A stretch of 64,000 nt of DNA from Polynucleobacter rarus (GCF_003072505.1 NZ_NTGB01000001.1:2421622-2485621); one strand, 5' to 3'; shown: positions 1 through 9,552, numbered from the stretch's first letter. Translations and numbers: made by a program. The notes: generated from the letters alone by a model not told the origin.

Positions 1-1543
1 CGTACTTGGGTTGGGATGGCGTTTTTTGTCCCACAAAATCAACTATCTTCTTCTATTCATTGCCGTTTTACTACTTGGCTCATTAACGCTTAGTTACTTC
101 ACCATTGCTGCAAATCCAACCGCAGATTTTTACTCTCCTTTGACACGTTTTTGGGAGCTTGGACTTGGCGGACTCATCGCTATCCTCACCTATTTTAATA
201 AAACCACAATACCTCAACTACTTAGAAATGTACTTAGTAGTCTAGGTGGCATTCTCTTAATTATTGCAATTACCCAACTGCATGAACGACTTGCTTTTCC
301 GGGTTTGTGGGCCTTAATACCCTGCCTTGGTACAGCACTGATCTTGTTTAGTTTGTCGCCCAGTACAGAATTACCTAAACGGTCACTAGTACTCAAAAGT
401 TTAGGTACAACCCCAATGGTATGGATTGGTCTAATTAGCTACCCCTTATACCTATGGCATTGGCCACTGCTGTCATTTGCCAGCATATTAGAAGGCCAAT
501 CCTTATCAACGATGGCTCGAGTACTACTCTTGAGCATGAGTTTTTTATTCGCCTTTCTGAGCTACCGTTTTTTAGAAAAACCAATTCGTCAGCAACGCAG
601 CCAAATATGGGCTTATGGGCTGTTATTGGTGATGATTGGCTTACTTAGTTATGGCATTATGCTGCGCAAACAAGATGGCTTTAAAGGTCGTCACCAATCG
701 CAAATGATTGCCGATCCAAGTACGATGGTTTTAGGCGAGTTTCGAGATTCGATCCGCAGGCCTTGTCATATTGAAAAACAAATGCCCCCTAATTTAGATT
801 GCTTTGAGGACGTCCGAGATCCTGTCCGATATGCCCTGCTTGGTGATAGTAAGGCAGAAGCATTATTTTATGGACTTAGTACCGTATCAACTGCTACCGG
901 CCGATGGATGTTAATTGACGGCGTTCATCCACCTCCACCTAATGCCAATCCAGGCACCTTAGACGAACTCTTAGCTAAGAGTAAAGTTGCTTTTGAAATG
1001 ATTAAAAATGATCCACAAATAAAAGTGGTTGTGCTGGCGAATGCACTGCGTGGAATCTTTCCGATTGATGGCAAGACTGGCATGATAGTTGGGCTGGGTA
1101 ATTCAGAACTCCAACTGCAAAACTTTGATCAACTTATTACCGAATTAGAACAGGTAGGCAAAACGGTCCTCTTCGTCATCGACAACCCCACCTTCCCAGA
1201 TCCTACTAGCTGTATAAGTGGTGGCTTAACTGGTTCCGAGCTACTAAATCACGTTTTTTATCGCAAAGCCAATCCTTACTGTTCAATTCGATATGAAGAT
1301 CATCTCGAAGGTACCAAAGCTTATCGACTTTGGACACAGCAATTGGCGGCTAAACATCCCAACATGACCGTCGTTGATTTGCCAAAGTATCTTTGTAACC
1401 AAAATGAAAATATGTGCCAAACAACTGAAAATAATTCATTTTTATATAGTTATAGCGACCATATTTCAGATTATGCGGCAAAGAAAATTGGTGCTGTAAT
1501 AACCCCAATCGCGGATCAAGCGATGGCCAAATTTACAAAATAA
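1..1543 (+). CDS. Acyltransferase 3 family protein with C-terminal SGNH domain (5' truncated by window)
   Basis: The reading frame is open from base 2, so the N-terminal membrane part, which carries the usual catalytic His, lies outside the window. What remains has about six hydrophobic segments, a typical AT3 stretch SYPLYLWHWPLLS, then a soluble C-terminal domain. That domain has an SGNH block I (GDSKAEA, codons for GDS at 842-850) and a late SDHIS motif (about 1454-1468) fitting block V. The OafA/YrhL-type fusion is known to acetylate O-antigen or other surface polysaccharides: the membrane part passes an acyl group across the membrane and the SGNH part transfers it. The acceptor here is unknown. 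It ends 31 bp before bioB on the same strand. Confidence 0.85.
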   Translation, partial: VLGLGWRFLSHKINYLLLFIAVLLLGSLTLSYFTIAANPTADFYSPLTRFWELGLGGLIAILTYFNKTTIPQLLRNVLSSLGGILLIIAITQLHERLAFPGLWALIPCLGTALILFSLSPSTELPKRSLVLKSLGTTPMVWIGLISYPLYLWHWPLLSFASILEGQSLSTMARVLLLSMSFLFAFLSYRFLEKPIRQQRSQIWAYGLLLVMIGLLSYGIMLRKQDGFKGRHQSQMIADPSTMVLGEFRDSIRRPCHIEKQMPPNLDCFEDVRDPVRYALLGDSKAEALFYGLSTVSTATGRWMLIDGVHPPPPNANPGTLDELLAKSKVAFEMIKNDPQIKVVVLANALRGIFPIDGKTGMIVGLGNSELQLQNFDQLITELEQVGKTVLFVIDNPTFPDPTSCISGGLTGSELLNHVFYRKANPYCSIRYEDHLEGTKAYRLWTQQLAAKHPNMTVVDLPKYLCNQNENMCQTTENNSFLYSYSDHISDYAAKKIGAVITPIADQAMAKFTK

Positions 1544-1574
1544 GCCTTAAATCCTTGTAGAATGACTTATCAAA

Positions 1575-2561
1575 ATGGATAAAGTAAATATGTCGCAATC
1601 AAATCGTACCTGGACTGTTTCAGAAATTGAAGCCCTATATGACTTACCTCTACCTCATCTCATACATCAGGCGAGTAGTGTTCATCAAACGTATTTTCCG
1701 GAAGGGGATATTGAACTTGCGACTCTGCTATCCATCAAAACCGGTGGCTGTCCAGAAGATTGCTCGTATTGCCCCCAAGCTGCCCGTTATCACACGGGTG
1801 TCGAAGCAACGAAGTTAATGGATTTAGAAGAAGTTCTTGAGGCTGCTAGAGCCGCAAAAGCGGCTGGGTCGAATCGTTTTTGTATGGGTGCAGCTTGGCG
1901 TGAACCGAAAGATCGTGACATCATCAAAGTTGCGACCATGATTAAAGAAGTGAAGGCCATGGGTATGCAAACCTGTGCTACTTTAGGCATGCTTGATGCA
2001 GACCAAGCTAAAGCGCTCGGTGAAGCTGGCTTGGATTATTACAATCATAACCTTGATTCCAGCGAAGATTTTTACGGCTCCATTATTCAGACTCGTACCT
2101 ATCAAGATCGGATTGATACTCTAGAAAATGTGCGTAGTACCGGTATGTCCCTTTGCTGTGGTGGTATTGTCGGGATGGGCGAAACGCGTAGACAACGCGC
2201 TGCTTTAATTGCTCGTTTAGCGAACTTAGCTCCCTACCCAGAATCAGTACCAATTAATCATTTAGTTCCCGTAGCAGGTACACCTTTGGCTGATCAACCC
2301 CCACTTGATCCTTTTGAGTTCGTTAGAACCATTGCCATTGCCAGAATTACCATGCCAACCGCACGTGTCAGATTATCTGCGGGTCGTCAAGAGTTGGGCC
2401 GAGCCATCCAAGCGATGTGCTTTACCGCTGGAGCAAATTCGATCTTTTATGGCGATAAATTACTCACCACGAATAATCCAGAAGCAGAGGCAGATCGTAG
2501 CTTACTGCAAGATTTAGGACTAAAGGTAAAAGTGAACCAAACCGCTGAAGTAGCAGTTTGA
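1575..2561 (+). CDS. bioB: Biotin synthase
   Basis: Radical SAM enzyme that inserts sulfur into dethiobiotin, the last step of biotin synthesis, in the cytoplasm. The CxxxCxxC cluster motif is visible at residues 59, 63 and 66 ([12 protein letters not shown]). The family motif YNHNLD and the downstream conserved RLSAGRQ stretch are also present. Length (328 aa) is normal. There are two possible ATG starts, 1575 and 1590 (MSQSNRTW); neither has a good Shine-Dalgarno, so the start is uncertain by five residues. A TAGAAT hexamer at 1558-1563 could be a -10 box giving a very short leader. No other bio gene is adjacent, so biotin genes appear scattered in this genome. Confidence 0.97.
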   Translation: MDKVNMSQSNRTWTVSEIEALYDLPLPHLIHQASSVHQTYFPEGDIELATLLSIKTGGCPEDCSYCPQAARYHTGVEATKLMDLEEVLEAARAAKAAGSNRFCMGAAWREPKDRDIIKVATMIKEVKAMGMQTCATLGMLDADQAKALGEAGLDYYNHNLDSSEDFYGSIIQTRTYQDRIDTLENVRSTGMSLCCGGIVGMGETRRQRAALIARLANLAPYPESVPINHLVPVAGTPLADQPPLDPFEFVRTIAIARITMPTARVRLSAGRQELGRAIQAMCFTAGANSIFYGDKLLTTNNPEAEADRSLLQDLGLKVKVNQTAEVAV

Positions 2562-2567
2562 TTTTAG

Positions 2568-2595
2568 GGAAGTTATTTTTACTTGAATAACTTCC
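2568..2595. terminator. Inverted repeat between convergent bioB and qor-like gene
   Basis: A perfect 10-bp stem (ggaagttatt / aataacttcc) with an 8-nt loop lies 7 bp after the bioB stop, in the 73-bp gap between convergent genes. No clear T-tract follows on either strand. It is a plausible weak or bidirectional terminator, but only the inverted repeat itself is certain. Confidence 0.45.
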
Positions 2596-2634
2596 AGCTA
2601 CACATTTACATTAGTTCCTTATTTCAATCGCGCT

Positions 2635-3630
2635 TTACTTTACCGCCAAAACAATTTTGCCGATGTGAACACTCGACTCCATTAACTGATGGGCTGCCAC
2701 CACTTCATCCAGAGTAAATACGGTATCAATCACAGGCAAACACTGGCCTTGATCCATGAGTGGCCAAATATTCTTCTCTAACTGTTTTGCAATCGCTGCT
2801 TTTTGCTCGTCACTTCTTGGTCGCATCGTCGCACCCGTATAAGTTAGCCGTTTACGCATAATCGCATTAACGTCTAATTGCGCCTTACTACCTTTTAAAA
2901 ATGCTACTTGTAGGAGACGGCCATCAAATGCCAAACAATTAATATTTTTTTGAATATAAGGTCCACCCACAATATCCAAAATAACATCAACGCCAACTTT
3001 ATTAGTTAATTTCAGAATCACTTCTTCATAGTCTTGGTCTTTATATTCGATTGCAACATCGGCGCCAAGTTCTAAGCATCGTTCTGCTTTTTTACTATTG
3101 CCAACTGTGGTGATGACTTTTGCACCAAAAGCCTTAGCAAACTGAATAGCTGTAACACCAATGCCACTTGATCCACCGTGAATCAAAATTGTTTCATTAC
3201 TTTTGAGGTGTCCCATATCGAATAAGTTTGACCATACCGTAAAGTAGGTTTCTGGAATTGCTGCAGCTTGAACCATCGTCAAGCCTTGCGGGATTCTTAA
3301 ACAATGCGCTGCTGGCGTCGCACAATATTCGGCATATGCACCACCCGGGGTTAAAGCACAGACTTGATCACCAGTTTGCCACTGCGTGACGTCAGGGCCA
3401 CGAGCGACCACAACACCAGCTACCTCTAAACCCAAATAAGGGGAAGCGCCTAGTGGTGGTGGGTAAGAACCTGAGCGTTGAAAAACATCGGGACGATTAA
3501 TACCCGTTGCATGCACCTCAATTAAAACTTCATGTGGCTTTAGAACTGGCAGGGGAACGTCTGAAATCACTTTCATAATCTCGGGAGGTCCGCCCAGTCC
3601 ATGGTCAACAACACGCATTGTAGTATTCAT
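2635..3630 (-). CDS. NAD(P)H:quinone oxidoreductase-like, zinc-free MDR family
   Basis: Medium-chain dehydrogenase/reductase of the quinone oxidoreductase (QOR/PIG3-like) branch, 331 aa. The N-terminal GroES-like fold includes ATGINRPDVFQRSG. The Rossmann domain carries an NADPH-binding stretch, IHGGSSGIGVTAIQ, around residues 150-165. The zinc-ligand pattern of alcohol dehydrogenases is absent, as expected for QORs. It probably reduces quinones or other alpha,beta-unsaturated carbonyls with NADPH. The start has a good Shine-Dalgarno (aagga, 6-7 nt upstream). It lies 32 bp downstream of livF on the same strand, so it may be cotranscribed with the transporter. Confidence 0.85.
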   Translation of the reverse strand: MNTTMRVVDHGLGGPPEIMKVISDVPLPVLKPHEVLIEVHATGINRPDVFQRSGSYPPPLGASPYLGLEVAGVVVARGPDVTQWQTGDQVCALTPGGAYAEYCATPAAHCLRIPQGLTMVQAAAIPETYFTVWSNLFDMGHLKSNETILIHGGSSGIGVTAIQFAKAFGAKVITTVGNSKKAERCLELGADVAIEYKDQDYEEVILKLTNKVGVDVILDIVGGPYIQKNINCLAFDGRLLQVAFLKGSKAQLDVNAIMRKRLTYTGATMRPRSDEQKAAIAKQLEKNIWPLMDQGQCLPVIDTVFTLDEVVAAHQLMESSVHIGKIVLAVK

Positions 3631-3662
3631 CTCATTCCTTTTTGGTTTTGTACTTCTTCTAT

Positions 3663-4412
3663 TTAATTGCCTAAATAAGCCTGGATAATTCTGGGGTCAG
3701 CTAATAATTCTTGACCGATTCCTTGTAGTGTTATTTCACCATTTTCTAAAACATACGCTTGATGAGAAATTCGTAAGGCCTGTTGCACATTTTGTTCAAC
3801 TAAAACGATACTTTGCCCCATTTGATTTAATTCTTTTAAAACACTAAAAATCTCTTTTACTTTTAATGGAGCAAGGCCCATTGAAGGTTCATCTAACAAC
3901 AGCAATTTCGGTTTTGCCATTAAAGCACGGCCGATTGCTAACATCTGTTGCTCGCCACCAGATAAGTTACCAGCTAATTCTTTATAGCGATTTTTCAGAA
4001 TAGGAAATAACTCTAAAACAAATTTTAAATCCTTCGCAATTTCGGAATTTCGATCACGAGTATAAGACCCTAATTGAAGATTTTCCTCGACGCTCATGGT
4101 CAGTAAGATGGCCCGACCTTCAGCGACTTGGGAGATACCCATACGAACGATTTCTGAACTAGTTTTTGATAACAAATTCACCCATTCTTGTGGATTATTC
4201 TGAAAAAGAACAGTTCCAGATTGCGCTGTAATGATTTTAGAAATAGTTAACAAACTGGTACTTTTTCCCGCTCCATTGGCACCCACTAAAGCAGTTATCT
4301 CCCCGGAATTGACCTGAAAACTAATGTCTTTCAAGGCCTGAATATGGCCATAAGATACACACAAATGATCTACTTTAAGTAAAGCTTTATCTTTGAGATC
4401 CTCTGTCATCAT
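3663..4412 (-). CDS. livF: ABC transporter ATP-binding protein, LivF type
   Basis: Second ATPase of a branched-chain-amino-acid-type (HAAT) importer, 249 aa. Walker A is GANGAGKST, the signature is LSGGEQQ and Walker B is LLLLDEP. The C-terminal ending ADPRIIQAYLG is characteristic of LivF. It overlaps the livG stop by 4 bp. The substrate cannot be read from the ATPase. Family members transport Leu/Ile/Val, but also urea, amides, benzoates and other small acids. Confidence 0.92.
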   Translation of the reverse strand: MMTEDLKDKALLKVDHLCVSYGHIQALKDISFQVNSGEITALVGANGAGKSTSLLTISKIITAQSGTVLFQNNPQEWVNLLSKTSSEIVRMGISQVAEGRAILLTMSVEENLQLGSYTRDRNSEIAKDLKFVLELFPILKNRYKELAGNLSGGEQQMLAIGRALMAKPKLLLLDEPSMGLAPLKVKEIFSVLKELNQMGQSIVLVEQNVQQALRISHQAYVLENGEITLQGIGQELLADPRIIQAYLGN

Positions 4413-5176
4413 GCTTCAACCGCTCCTAGATAGGCCTCAATCACACCTGGATGATTTTTGATTACCTCAGGCTCGCCCTGTGCGATCACTTGACCAAAAT
4501 TAAGCACTGTAATTTGATCACAAAGCTCCATCACAAAACGCATATCATGTTCAATCAAAAATATCGTGACACCGCGTTGTCGAATCAGCTCAACTTCCTT
4601 CATTAGTCTTGATTTTTCAGCAGCGTTCATCCCCGCCACAGGTTCGTCTAGTAATAATAATTGAGGCTTTGTAGCTAAGGCTCGTGCAAACTCGAGTTGA
4701 CGTTGTTCACCATATGAAAGACTATTTGCAGTCTGAGCATGCTGATGATGCAGTCCAAACAAACTTAATAACTCATAAGCAGTCTCTCTCGCTTGCTTTT
4801 CCTGCTCTTTATAACTTGATCTCGCGAGTAACCAATCTTTTGAGCCATAGTTAAGGTGACTATGCATCCCAACCAAGACATTTTCTAAAAGAGTCATCTC
4901 TTTAAAAATGCGTATATTTTGAAAGGTTCTAGCCACTCCCAAACGCGTTACCTGGTGTGAGGCTAAACCAATTAAATCCTGGCCTTCTAACTGAATCGAA
5001 CCAAGATTCGGCTTAACTAGACCTGTAATGCAATTAAAAACCGTGGTCTTGCCAGCGCCGTTAGGGCCGATTAATGCACTAATGCTACCCTTTTGTACCG
5101 TCAGGGATACGTCCTTTAAAATTTCTAGGCCGCCAAAATTTTTCGACAAGTTTTTAATTTCAAACATACTAATCAT
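4409..5176 (-). CDS. livG: ABC transporter ATP-binding protein, LivG type
   Basis: First ATPase of the HAAT importer, 255 aa. Walker A is GPNGAGKTT, the signature is LSYGEQRQLEFARAL and Walker B is LLLLDEPVAGMN. The LivG-specific ending ..HPGVIEAYLG is present. It overlaps livM by 1 bp. A second ATG nine bases in (MFEIKNLSK, 5167) is an alternative start. It should pair with LivF as a heterodimer under the LivH/LivM permeases. Confidence 0.92.
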   Translation of the reverse strand: MISMFEIKNLSKNFGGLEILKDVSLTVQKGSISALIGPNGAGKTTVFNCITGLVKPNLGSIQLEGQDLIGLASHQVTRLGVARTFQNIRIFKEMTLLENVLVGMHSHLNYGSKDWLLARSSYKEQEKQARETAYELLSLFGLHHQHAQTANSLSYGEQRQLEFARALATKPQLLLLDEPVAGMNAAEKSRLMKEVELIRQRGVTIFLIEHDMRFVMELCDQITVLNFGQVIAQGEPEVIKNHPGVIEAYLGAVEA

Positions 5177-6039
5177 TATCCTTGTACGCTCGTCATTGAT
5201 TTTTTGATCCGTCGAGATTTACCACTCCACAAGCCATTTGGTAAATACAGTACAACCAAAATGAGGACTAATCCATTTACCGCCAGTCGATATTCTTTAA
5301 GCCCCCTCAACACCTCTGGTAACAAGGTCAGTAGAGTACCACCAAGGATTGGACCTAATAAACTATTCGCGCCCCCAAATACCGCCATCGTAAGAATCTC
5401 CACAGCATTTTCAAAAGCATAACTATTCGGTCCAATCGTATAGGTAAAGTGGGCGTTCAACCCACCAGCTAATCCTGCAATCCCAGCGCCTAGTGAAAAA
5501 GCTAAGAGTTTAAATTGCATTACTGGAATTCCCATCAGCTTCGCGGCAACTTCATCTTCTCGAATGGCAACAAAAGCACGCCCCACTTTTGAGGCTTTTA
5601 AGCGCCAAAGTAGATAGACAACCAGTAATAAAGCAGCGAGTACATGCCAAAAACTAGTAAGGTTAGGGATCCCATTTAAACCCATAGGTCCGCCAATGAA
5701 ATCAATATTCATAATGACCACCCGGAGAACTTCACCAAACCCAAGGGTTGCCATCGCTAAATAAACGCCGGAGAGCCTTAAGGTTGGGAGCCCGATTAGT
5801 AATGCGACACAGACAGGTGTCAAGATACTGAGAATTAATGCTAACTCAAAGGGGCAATTAAATTGCATCGTTAGGGTTGCTGCCGCGTATGCGCCAATAC
5901 CCATAAACGCTGCATTCGCTAAGGATAACAAACCGCATGAAAGGGTAAGAGCAATCGATAGAGCTAACAGAGAATTAATCCCGATACTCAGTATCAGCGT
6001 GTTATACGTCGACCAAAAGGTTTCGAGCCATTCCAGCAT
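5176..6039 (-). CDS. livM: Branched-chain amino acid ABC transporter permease, LivM type
   Basis: Inner-membrane permease subunit, 287 aa, with about eight hydrophobic segments. The conserved cytoplasmic coupling loop GRAFVAIREDEVAAKLMGI is typical of LivM, as are the NAAFMGIGAYAAA and FGGANSLLGPILGG stretches. The gene starts one base inside the livH stop and ends one base inside livG, which indicates tight translational coupling. Confidence 0.92.
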   Translation of the reverse strand: MLEWLETFWSTYNTLILSIGINSLLALSIALTLSCGLLSLANAAFMGIGAYAAATLTMQFNCPFELALILSILTPVCVALLIGLPTLRLSGVYLAMATLGFGEVLRVVIMNIDFIGGPMGLNGIPNLTSFWHVLAALLLVVYLLWRLKASKVGRAFVAIREDEVAAKLMGIPVMQFKLLAFSLGAGIAGLAGGLNAHFTYTIGPNSYAFENAVEILTMAVFGGANSLLGPILGGTLLTLLPEVLRGLKEYRLAVNGLVLILVVLYLPNGLWSGKSRRIKKSMTSVQG

Positions 6040-6920
6040 TAGGCTTTCCTCTCTAAGATTCGACCAAATAGACCGGAGGGTTTAATTAATAAAATTAAAA
6101 ATAACAAGCCGAAAGCAATTGCATCCCGAAAATCACTAGATAGGTAAGCAACACTGAATACTTCCGCAAAACCTAAAAAAAGGCCGCCAATCAGGGCACC
6201 ACGAATATCGCCCATACCACCCAATATAATGACCGCAATTCCTTTATGCAACATGGGCTGCCCCATGAATGGTGAAATTGCGTTAAAGGATAAGCCCACC
6301 AAAACCCCAGCGACGCCACCTAAAGATCCCGCCATGAAGGAGGTGCAATAAAATAATTTCTCCACAGGGATACCTAGCAATGCGGCAGCTTTAGGTGATT
6401 CTGCAATTGCTCGTAATGCTCGCCCTAACTGCGTTTTTTTCATTAGCAGCCACAGACCAACCATCATCATGATTGCGATAACCATGATGCCAATTTGCAC
6501 ATAAGTGATATGTAGATCGCCCCAAGTAATACTTTCTTCTGGCAGAGTACCACTCGGAAAGCGCCTAATTTCAGCACCCATCAATCCTTGTATGAGACTG
6601 GTTAGCAAAATACTCACACCGATGGTTGCAATCATTGGCGCTAAATGCGGCGCATTTCTGGCTCTTAATGGTCGCAAAACTAACCAGTCGATGACTACCG
6701 CTAATAAGCCACTTAGGATTGCGGCAACTACCAATGCTAAAACAATCGGCAAATGTAATAAGGTGACGAGTTGAAGTGCAATATAACTACCCATCATAAA
6801 AATGACGCCGTGGGAAAGATTAATAACGCCCAACACACCGAAGATGAGCGTAAATCCTAGGGCAAAAACAGCATAAACGCTCCCTAAAGAGAGAGCGTTG
6901 AGTAGTTGTTGAGATAACAA
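6039..6920 (-). CDS. livH: Branched-chain amino acid ABC transporter permease, LivH type
   Basis: Inner-membrane permease subunit, 293 aa, with about eight hydrophobic segments. It has the LivH signatures GVLGVINLSHGVIFMMG near the N-terminus and GRALRAIAESPKAAALLGI as the coupling loop. The start codon appears to be TTG (6918-6920), preceded by a GGAA element. No upstream ATG fits. It follows the binding-protein gene by 27 bp. Confidence 0.92.
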   Translation of the reverse strand: MLSQQLLNALSLGSVYAVFALGFTLIFGVLGVINLSHGVIFMMGSYIALQLVTLLHLPIVLALVVAAILSGLLAVVIDWLVLRPLRARNAPHLAPMIATIGVSILLTSLIQGLMGAEIRRFPSGTLPEESITWGDLHITYVQIGIMVIAIMMMVGLWLLMKKTQLGRALRAIAESPKAAALLGIPVEKLFYCTSFMAGSLGGVAGVLVGLSFNAISPFMGQPMLHKGIAVIILGGMGDIRGALIGGLFLGFAEVFSVAYLSSDFRDAIAFGLLFLILLIKPSGLFGRILERKA

Positions 6921-6947
6921 ATGATTTTCCGGAATTTAGGAATGAAA

Positions 6948-8093
6948 TTATTTCAATAAAACGAACTTGCCATCTTTTGCAATATTAACAATCGCATCTT
7001 GTTTTGCATCGTATCCAGATTCTTTTCCAACCTTACTTGGCGCCTTTGCGAACTCGAACTTCCCAGTTGCACCGTCATGTTTGACTTTTGGTAGGGCTTC
7101 ATAAATTGCAGCACGGTCTTTCTCTAGGTTATTCGTCAGAGTGATACTACCAAGCGCCTCGGCTAAGATATACATTGCGTCATACGCTTGCGCGGCAAAC
7201 TGATCAGGCTCGGAGCCATACTTGGCTTTAAAGCCATTCATAAATGCTTTATTTGCTGGAGAAGTATTTTCTGCTGACCATGGGCTGCCTAATAAGGTAT
7301 CGTCCGCAGCATTTTTTGCGATTTCAAATAACTTCGGTGAATTAAAGCCATTGCCACCGATAAATGGTTGCTTCATACCAAGTGAGCGTGTTTGTAAAAC
7401 AATATTTGCCGCTTCCTCCACTAAGCAACTACAAACAATAGCATCTGGATTCGTTTCTTTAATTTTGGTTAATTGTGCTTTAAAGTCAATATCACCCTTA
7501 GCGTAAGTAACTGTTGTAGTCACTGGCAGTTTATTTGCTTCTAATGCTAATTTAAAAGCATCATATCCACTCTTTGTAAAGGCATCATCATTACCATAGA
7601 TAACAGCCACTTTCGACAATTTAAAATGGGAAATCGCTTTTTTGACAACAACAGGAAGCACGTCTTGTTCCATCACAGAGTTTCTAAATACGTAAGGCCC
7701 CATATCGGTGATGCCACTAGCTGTATTACTTGTGCCGAATGCGACTACTTTTGCCGCCACTGCGATGGGGTCAGCTGCAAAAGCTGAGTTGGATAAGGTA
7801 GGCCCAAAAACCATTAATACTTTATCTTGAAAAATGAGTTTTTTGAAAACATTAATTGCCTCTTCTTTTTTTCCCTGCTCATCCTCCATCACTAAAGTAA
7901 TCTTGTTCCCCTTCACCCCACCTTTTGCATTAATCTCATCGAGTGCGAGAGTAAAACCATTTTTGATTGCAACACCATACTTCGCAGCAGGTCCAGTGAG
8001 GGCTTCAGCAGCACCAATTTTGATATCGGCGGCAACTCCGTAAAAACTACAACTCAATAAAGAACTCATTAATGCTAAGCGAACTAATTTCAT
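6948..8093 (-). CDS. Periplasmic substrate-binding protein of HAAT-type ABC importer
   Basis: Peripla_BP_6/LivK-like protein, 381 aa. A clear signal peptide covers the first ~22 residues, with likely cleavage after VAA before DIKIGAAEALTGPAAKYG. It should bind the ligand in the periplasm and deliver it to LivHMGF. It is the first gene of the operon, with a strong GAGGAG Shine-Dalgarno. Sequence alone does not fix the ligand: amino acids are the default, but aromatic acids or amides are equally possible in this family. The neighbouring quinone oxidoreductase does not settle it. Confidence 0.9.
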   Translation of the reverse strand: MKLVRLALMSSLLSCSFYGVAADIKIGAAEALTGPAAKYGVAIKNGFTLALDEINAKGGVKGNKITLVMEDEQGKKEEAINVFKKLIFQDKVLMVFGPTLSNSAFAADPIAVAAKVVAFGTSNTASGITDMGPYVFRNSVMEQDVLPVVVKKAISHFKLSKVAVIYGNDDAFTKSGYDAFKLALEANKLPVTTTVTYAKGDIDFKAQLTKIKETNPDAIVCSCLVEEAANIVLQTRSLGMKQPFIGGNGFNSPKLFEIAKNAADDTLLGSPWSAENTSPANKAFMNGFKAKYGSEPDQFAAQAYDAMYILAEALGSITLTNNLEKDRAAIYEALPKVKHDGATGKFEFAKAPSKVGKESGYDAKQDAIVNIAKDGKFVLLK

Positions 8094-8176
8094 AGATACT
8101 CCTCAAAGTGGTAAAGGGATTACAAATCAGATTTTTCTCAATTTTAGGGCAAGTTGGCAAGTTATTACAAATTAAC

Positions 8177-8707
8177 CTAGGGCAGCTCAATTCCCTCATG
8201 CTTCAATAGCCATGTTTTGATATTGCGGTGATATCCCTCGGCGTCTTCTTTCGCAAAGCCACCAATTCCAGAATGCGCAACCACACGGTGGCAAGGGACA
8301 ATCATTGGATAAGGATTAGCTCCACATGCGCCACCAACGGCTCTTGCTGCACTCCCAATTTTCTTCGCCAGGTGGCCATAGGTGACAACCGTTCCCTGTG
8401 GAATCGTGTCAATGAAAGCCCAAACTGTTCTCTGAAAAGAAGTCCCTTTAATTAAAGTCGGCAATTGAAATTGAAACTTCGGATCATTAAAGTAACGCTC
8501 CGCCTGTTCGCAAAACTGTTGAGCAAGTGCGTTTTTTGGACTAATGAGTTCCTCGAACTGACTGACATATAAAACTTCGCTAATAAATAAACTATTTTCT
8601 GTAAAAGTTGTTTTTACGCCGAGTTTGCCAAATGGCGCCGCCAATACCGCAGCCCAATCCTCTATAAAATCGTTGTCTTTATTTTTTAAAAGTGATTTTT
8701 TCGTCAT
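8177..8707 (-). CDS. ogt: Methylated-DNA-[protein]-cysteine S-methyltransferase
   Basis: Suicide DNA repair protein that removes the alkyl group from O6-alkylguanine, 176 aa. The acceptor Cys is C139 in the PCHRV motif. The preceding helix-turn-helix/Asn-hinge region (AARAVGGACGANPYP) and the YGHLAKKIG stretch are conserved. The N-terminal domain is short, as in Ogt, and there is no AdaA zinc domain. It is divergent from the dienelactone hydrolase gene with only 31-43 bp between starts. Confidence 0.93.
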   Translation of the reverse strand: MTKKSLLKNKDNDFIEDWAAVLAAPFGKLGVKTTFTENSLFISEVLYVSQFEELISPKNALAQQFCEQAERYFNDPKFQFQLPTLIKGTSFQRTVWAFIDTIPQGTVVTYGHLAKKIGSAARAVGGACGANPYPMIVPCHRVVAHSGIGGFAKEDAEGYHRNIKTWLLKHEGIELP

Positions 8708-8750
8708 ATTCTGTAAGATACACTAAGTTAATATTTTTATGGAGAAGAAA

Positions 8751-9431
8751 ATGGGTAGTTTTATTACACTGAAATCGAGTGATGGATTTGAATTTTTAGC
8801 ATTTGAAGAGAAGCCTAACGGGCCAGCTAAAGCTGGGTTAGTCCTTTTACAAGAAATATTTGGTGTCAATACGCACATACAAGAAGTAGCAAAACTATAC
8901 GCTGATCAGGGTTACCATGTATTAGCGCCAGAAACAATGGCCCGTTCTAAGAGTGGGGTAAATCTAGGTTATACCCCTGAAGATGGCGCAGCAGGCTCAG
9001 GCCTTAAGGCTGCAATTGAAGCATTACCAGGTCGTCCTGTGATGTTGGATATACAAACCTGTATTAATACTTTGGCGACGTCAGGCAAAGTCGGTATTTT
9101 TGGATTTTGTTGGGGTGGGCTATTAACTTGGCGAAGTGCAGCAATGCTCGATGGCTTGAGTGCAGCTGTCACTTACTACGGTGGCGGTATGCCAAATGAA
9201 TCTCAATTAACTCCAAAATGTCCTGTTTTAGCTCATTTTGCTGATGATGATGCTCATATCCCTTTAGATTCAGTTAATCAGTTTTCAGCAGCTCACCCAG
9301 AGGTTCAATTGCATATATACGCAGGGCATCACGGTTTCAACTGCAATCATCGTGCTTCCTATAATGAAGCAGCAGCAATGCTCGCAAGATCTAGAACCTT
9401 CGCATTTTTTGCAGAACATCTCGGCCTGTAA
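8751..9431 (+). CDS. Dienelactone hydrolase family protein
   Basis: Alpha/beta-hydrolase of the DLH family, 226 aa from the start chosen. The Cys nucleophile lies in GFCWGG; the acid (FADDDAHIP) and the His (HHGFNCNHR) complete the Cys-Asp-His triad. An upstream in-frame ATG exists at 8739. The GGAGA element at 8741-8745 lies inside that extension and is correctly spaced for the ATG at 8751, so the shorter form is preferred. The family hydrolyses dienelactone in chloroaromatic breakdown, but most stand-alone members in genomes like this have unknown substrates. No aromatic catabolism genes are nearby. Confidence 0.88.
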   Translation: MGSFITLKSSDGFEFLAFEEKPNGPAKAGLVLLQEIFGVNTHIQEVAKLYADQGYHVLAPETMARSKSGVNLGYTPEDGAAGSGLKAAIEALPGRPVMLDIQTCINTLATSGKVGIFGFCWGGLLTWRSAAMLDGLSAAVTYYGGGMPNESQLTPKCPVLAHFADDDAHIPLDSVNQFSAAHPEVQLHIYAGHHGFNCNHRASYNEAAAMLARSRTFAFFAEHLGL

Positions 9432-9506
9432 GTAACTTCTGACAACAAAATCAGATGGCTTTTCCACCAAAATATCGGTATAAAGCCATCCTATTTTGAT
9501 ATAGTG

Positions 9507-9529
9507 AATAAGAAATTTGATTTCTTATT
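9507..9529. repeat. Hairpin in the leader of the CorC/HlyC-like gene
   Basis: A perfect 10-bp AT-rich inverted repeat (aataagaaat / atttcttatt) with a 3-nt loop lies 23 bp before the start codon at 9553. A second, looser inverted repeat (gatggcttt at 9454-9462 / aaagccatc at 9482-9490) lies just upstream and may end the dlh transcript. No T-run follows the 9507 hairpin, so a regulatory or mRNA-stability role is as likely as termination. Confidence 0.4.
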
Positions 9530-9552
9530 TCGTCTATTGTTAAGGGAAGTTT

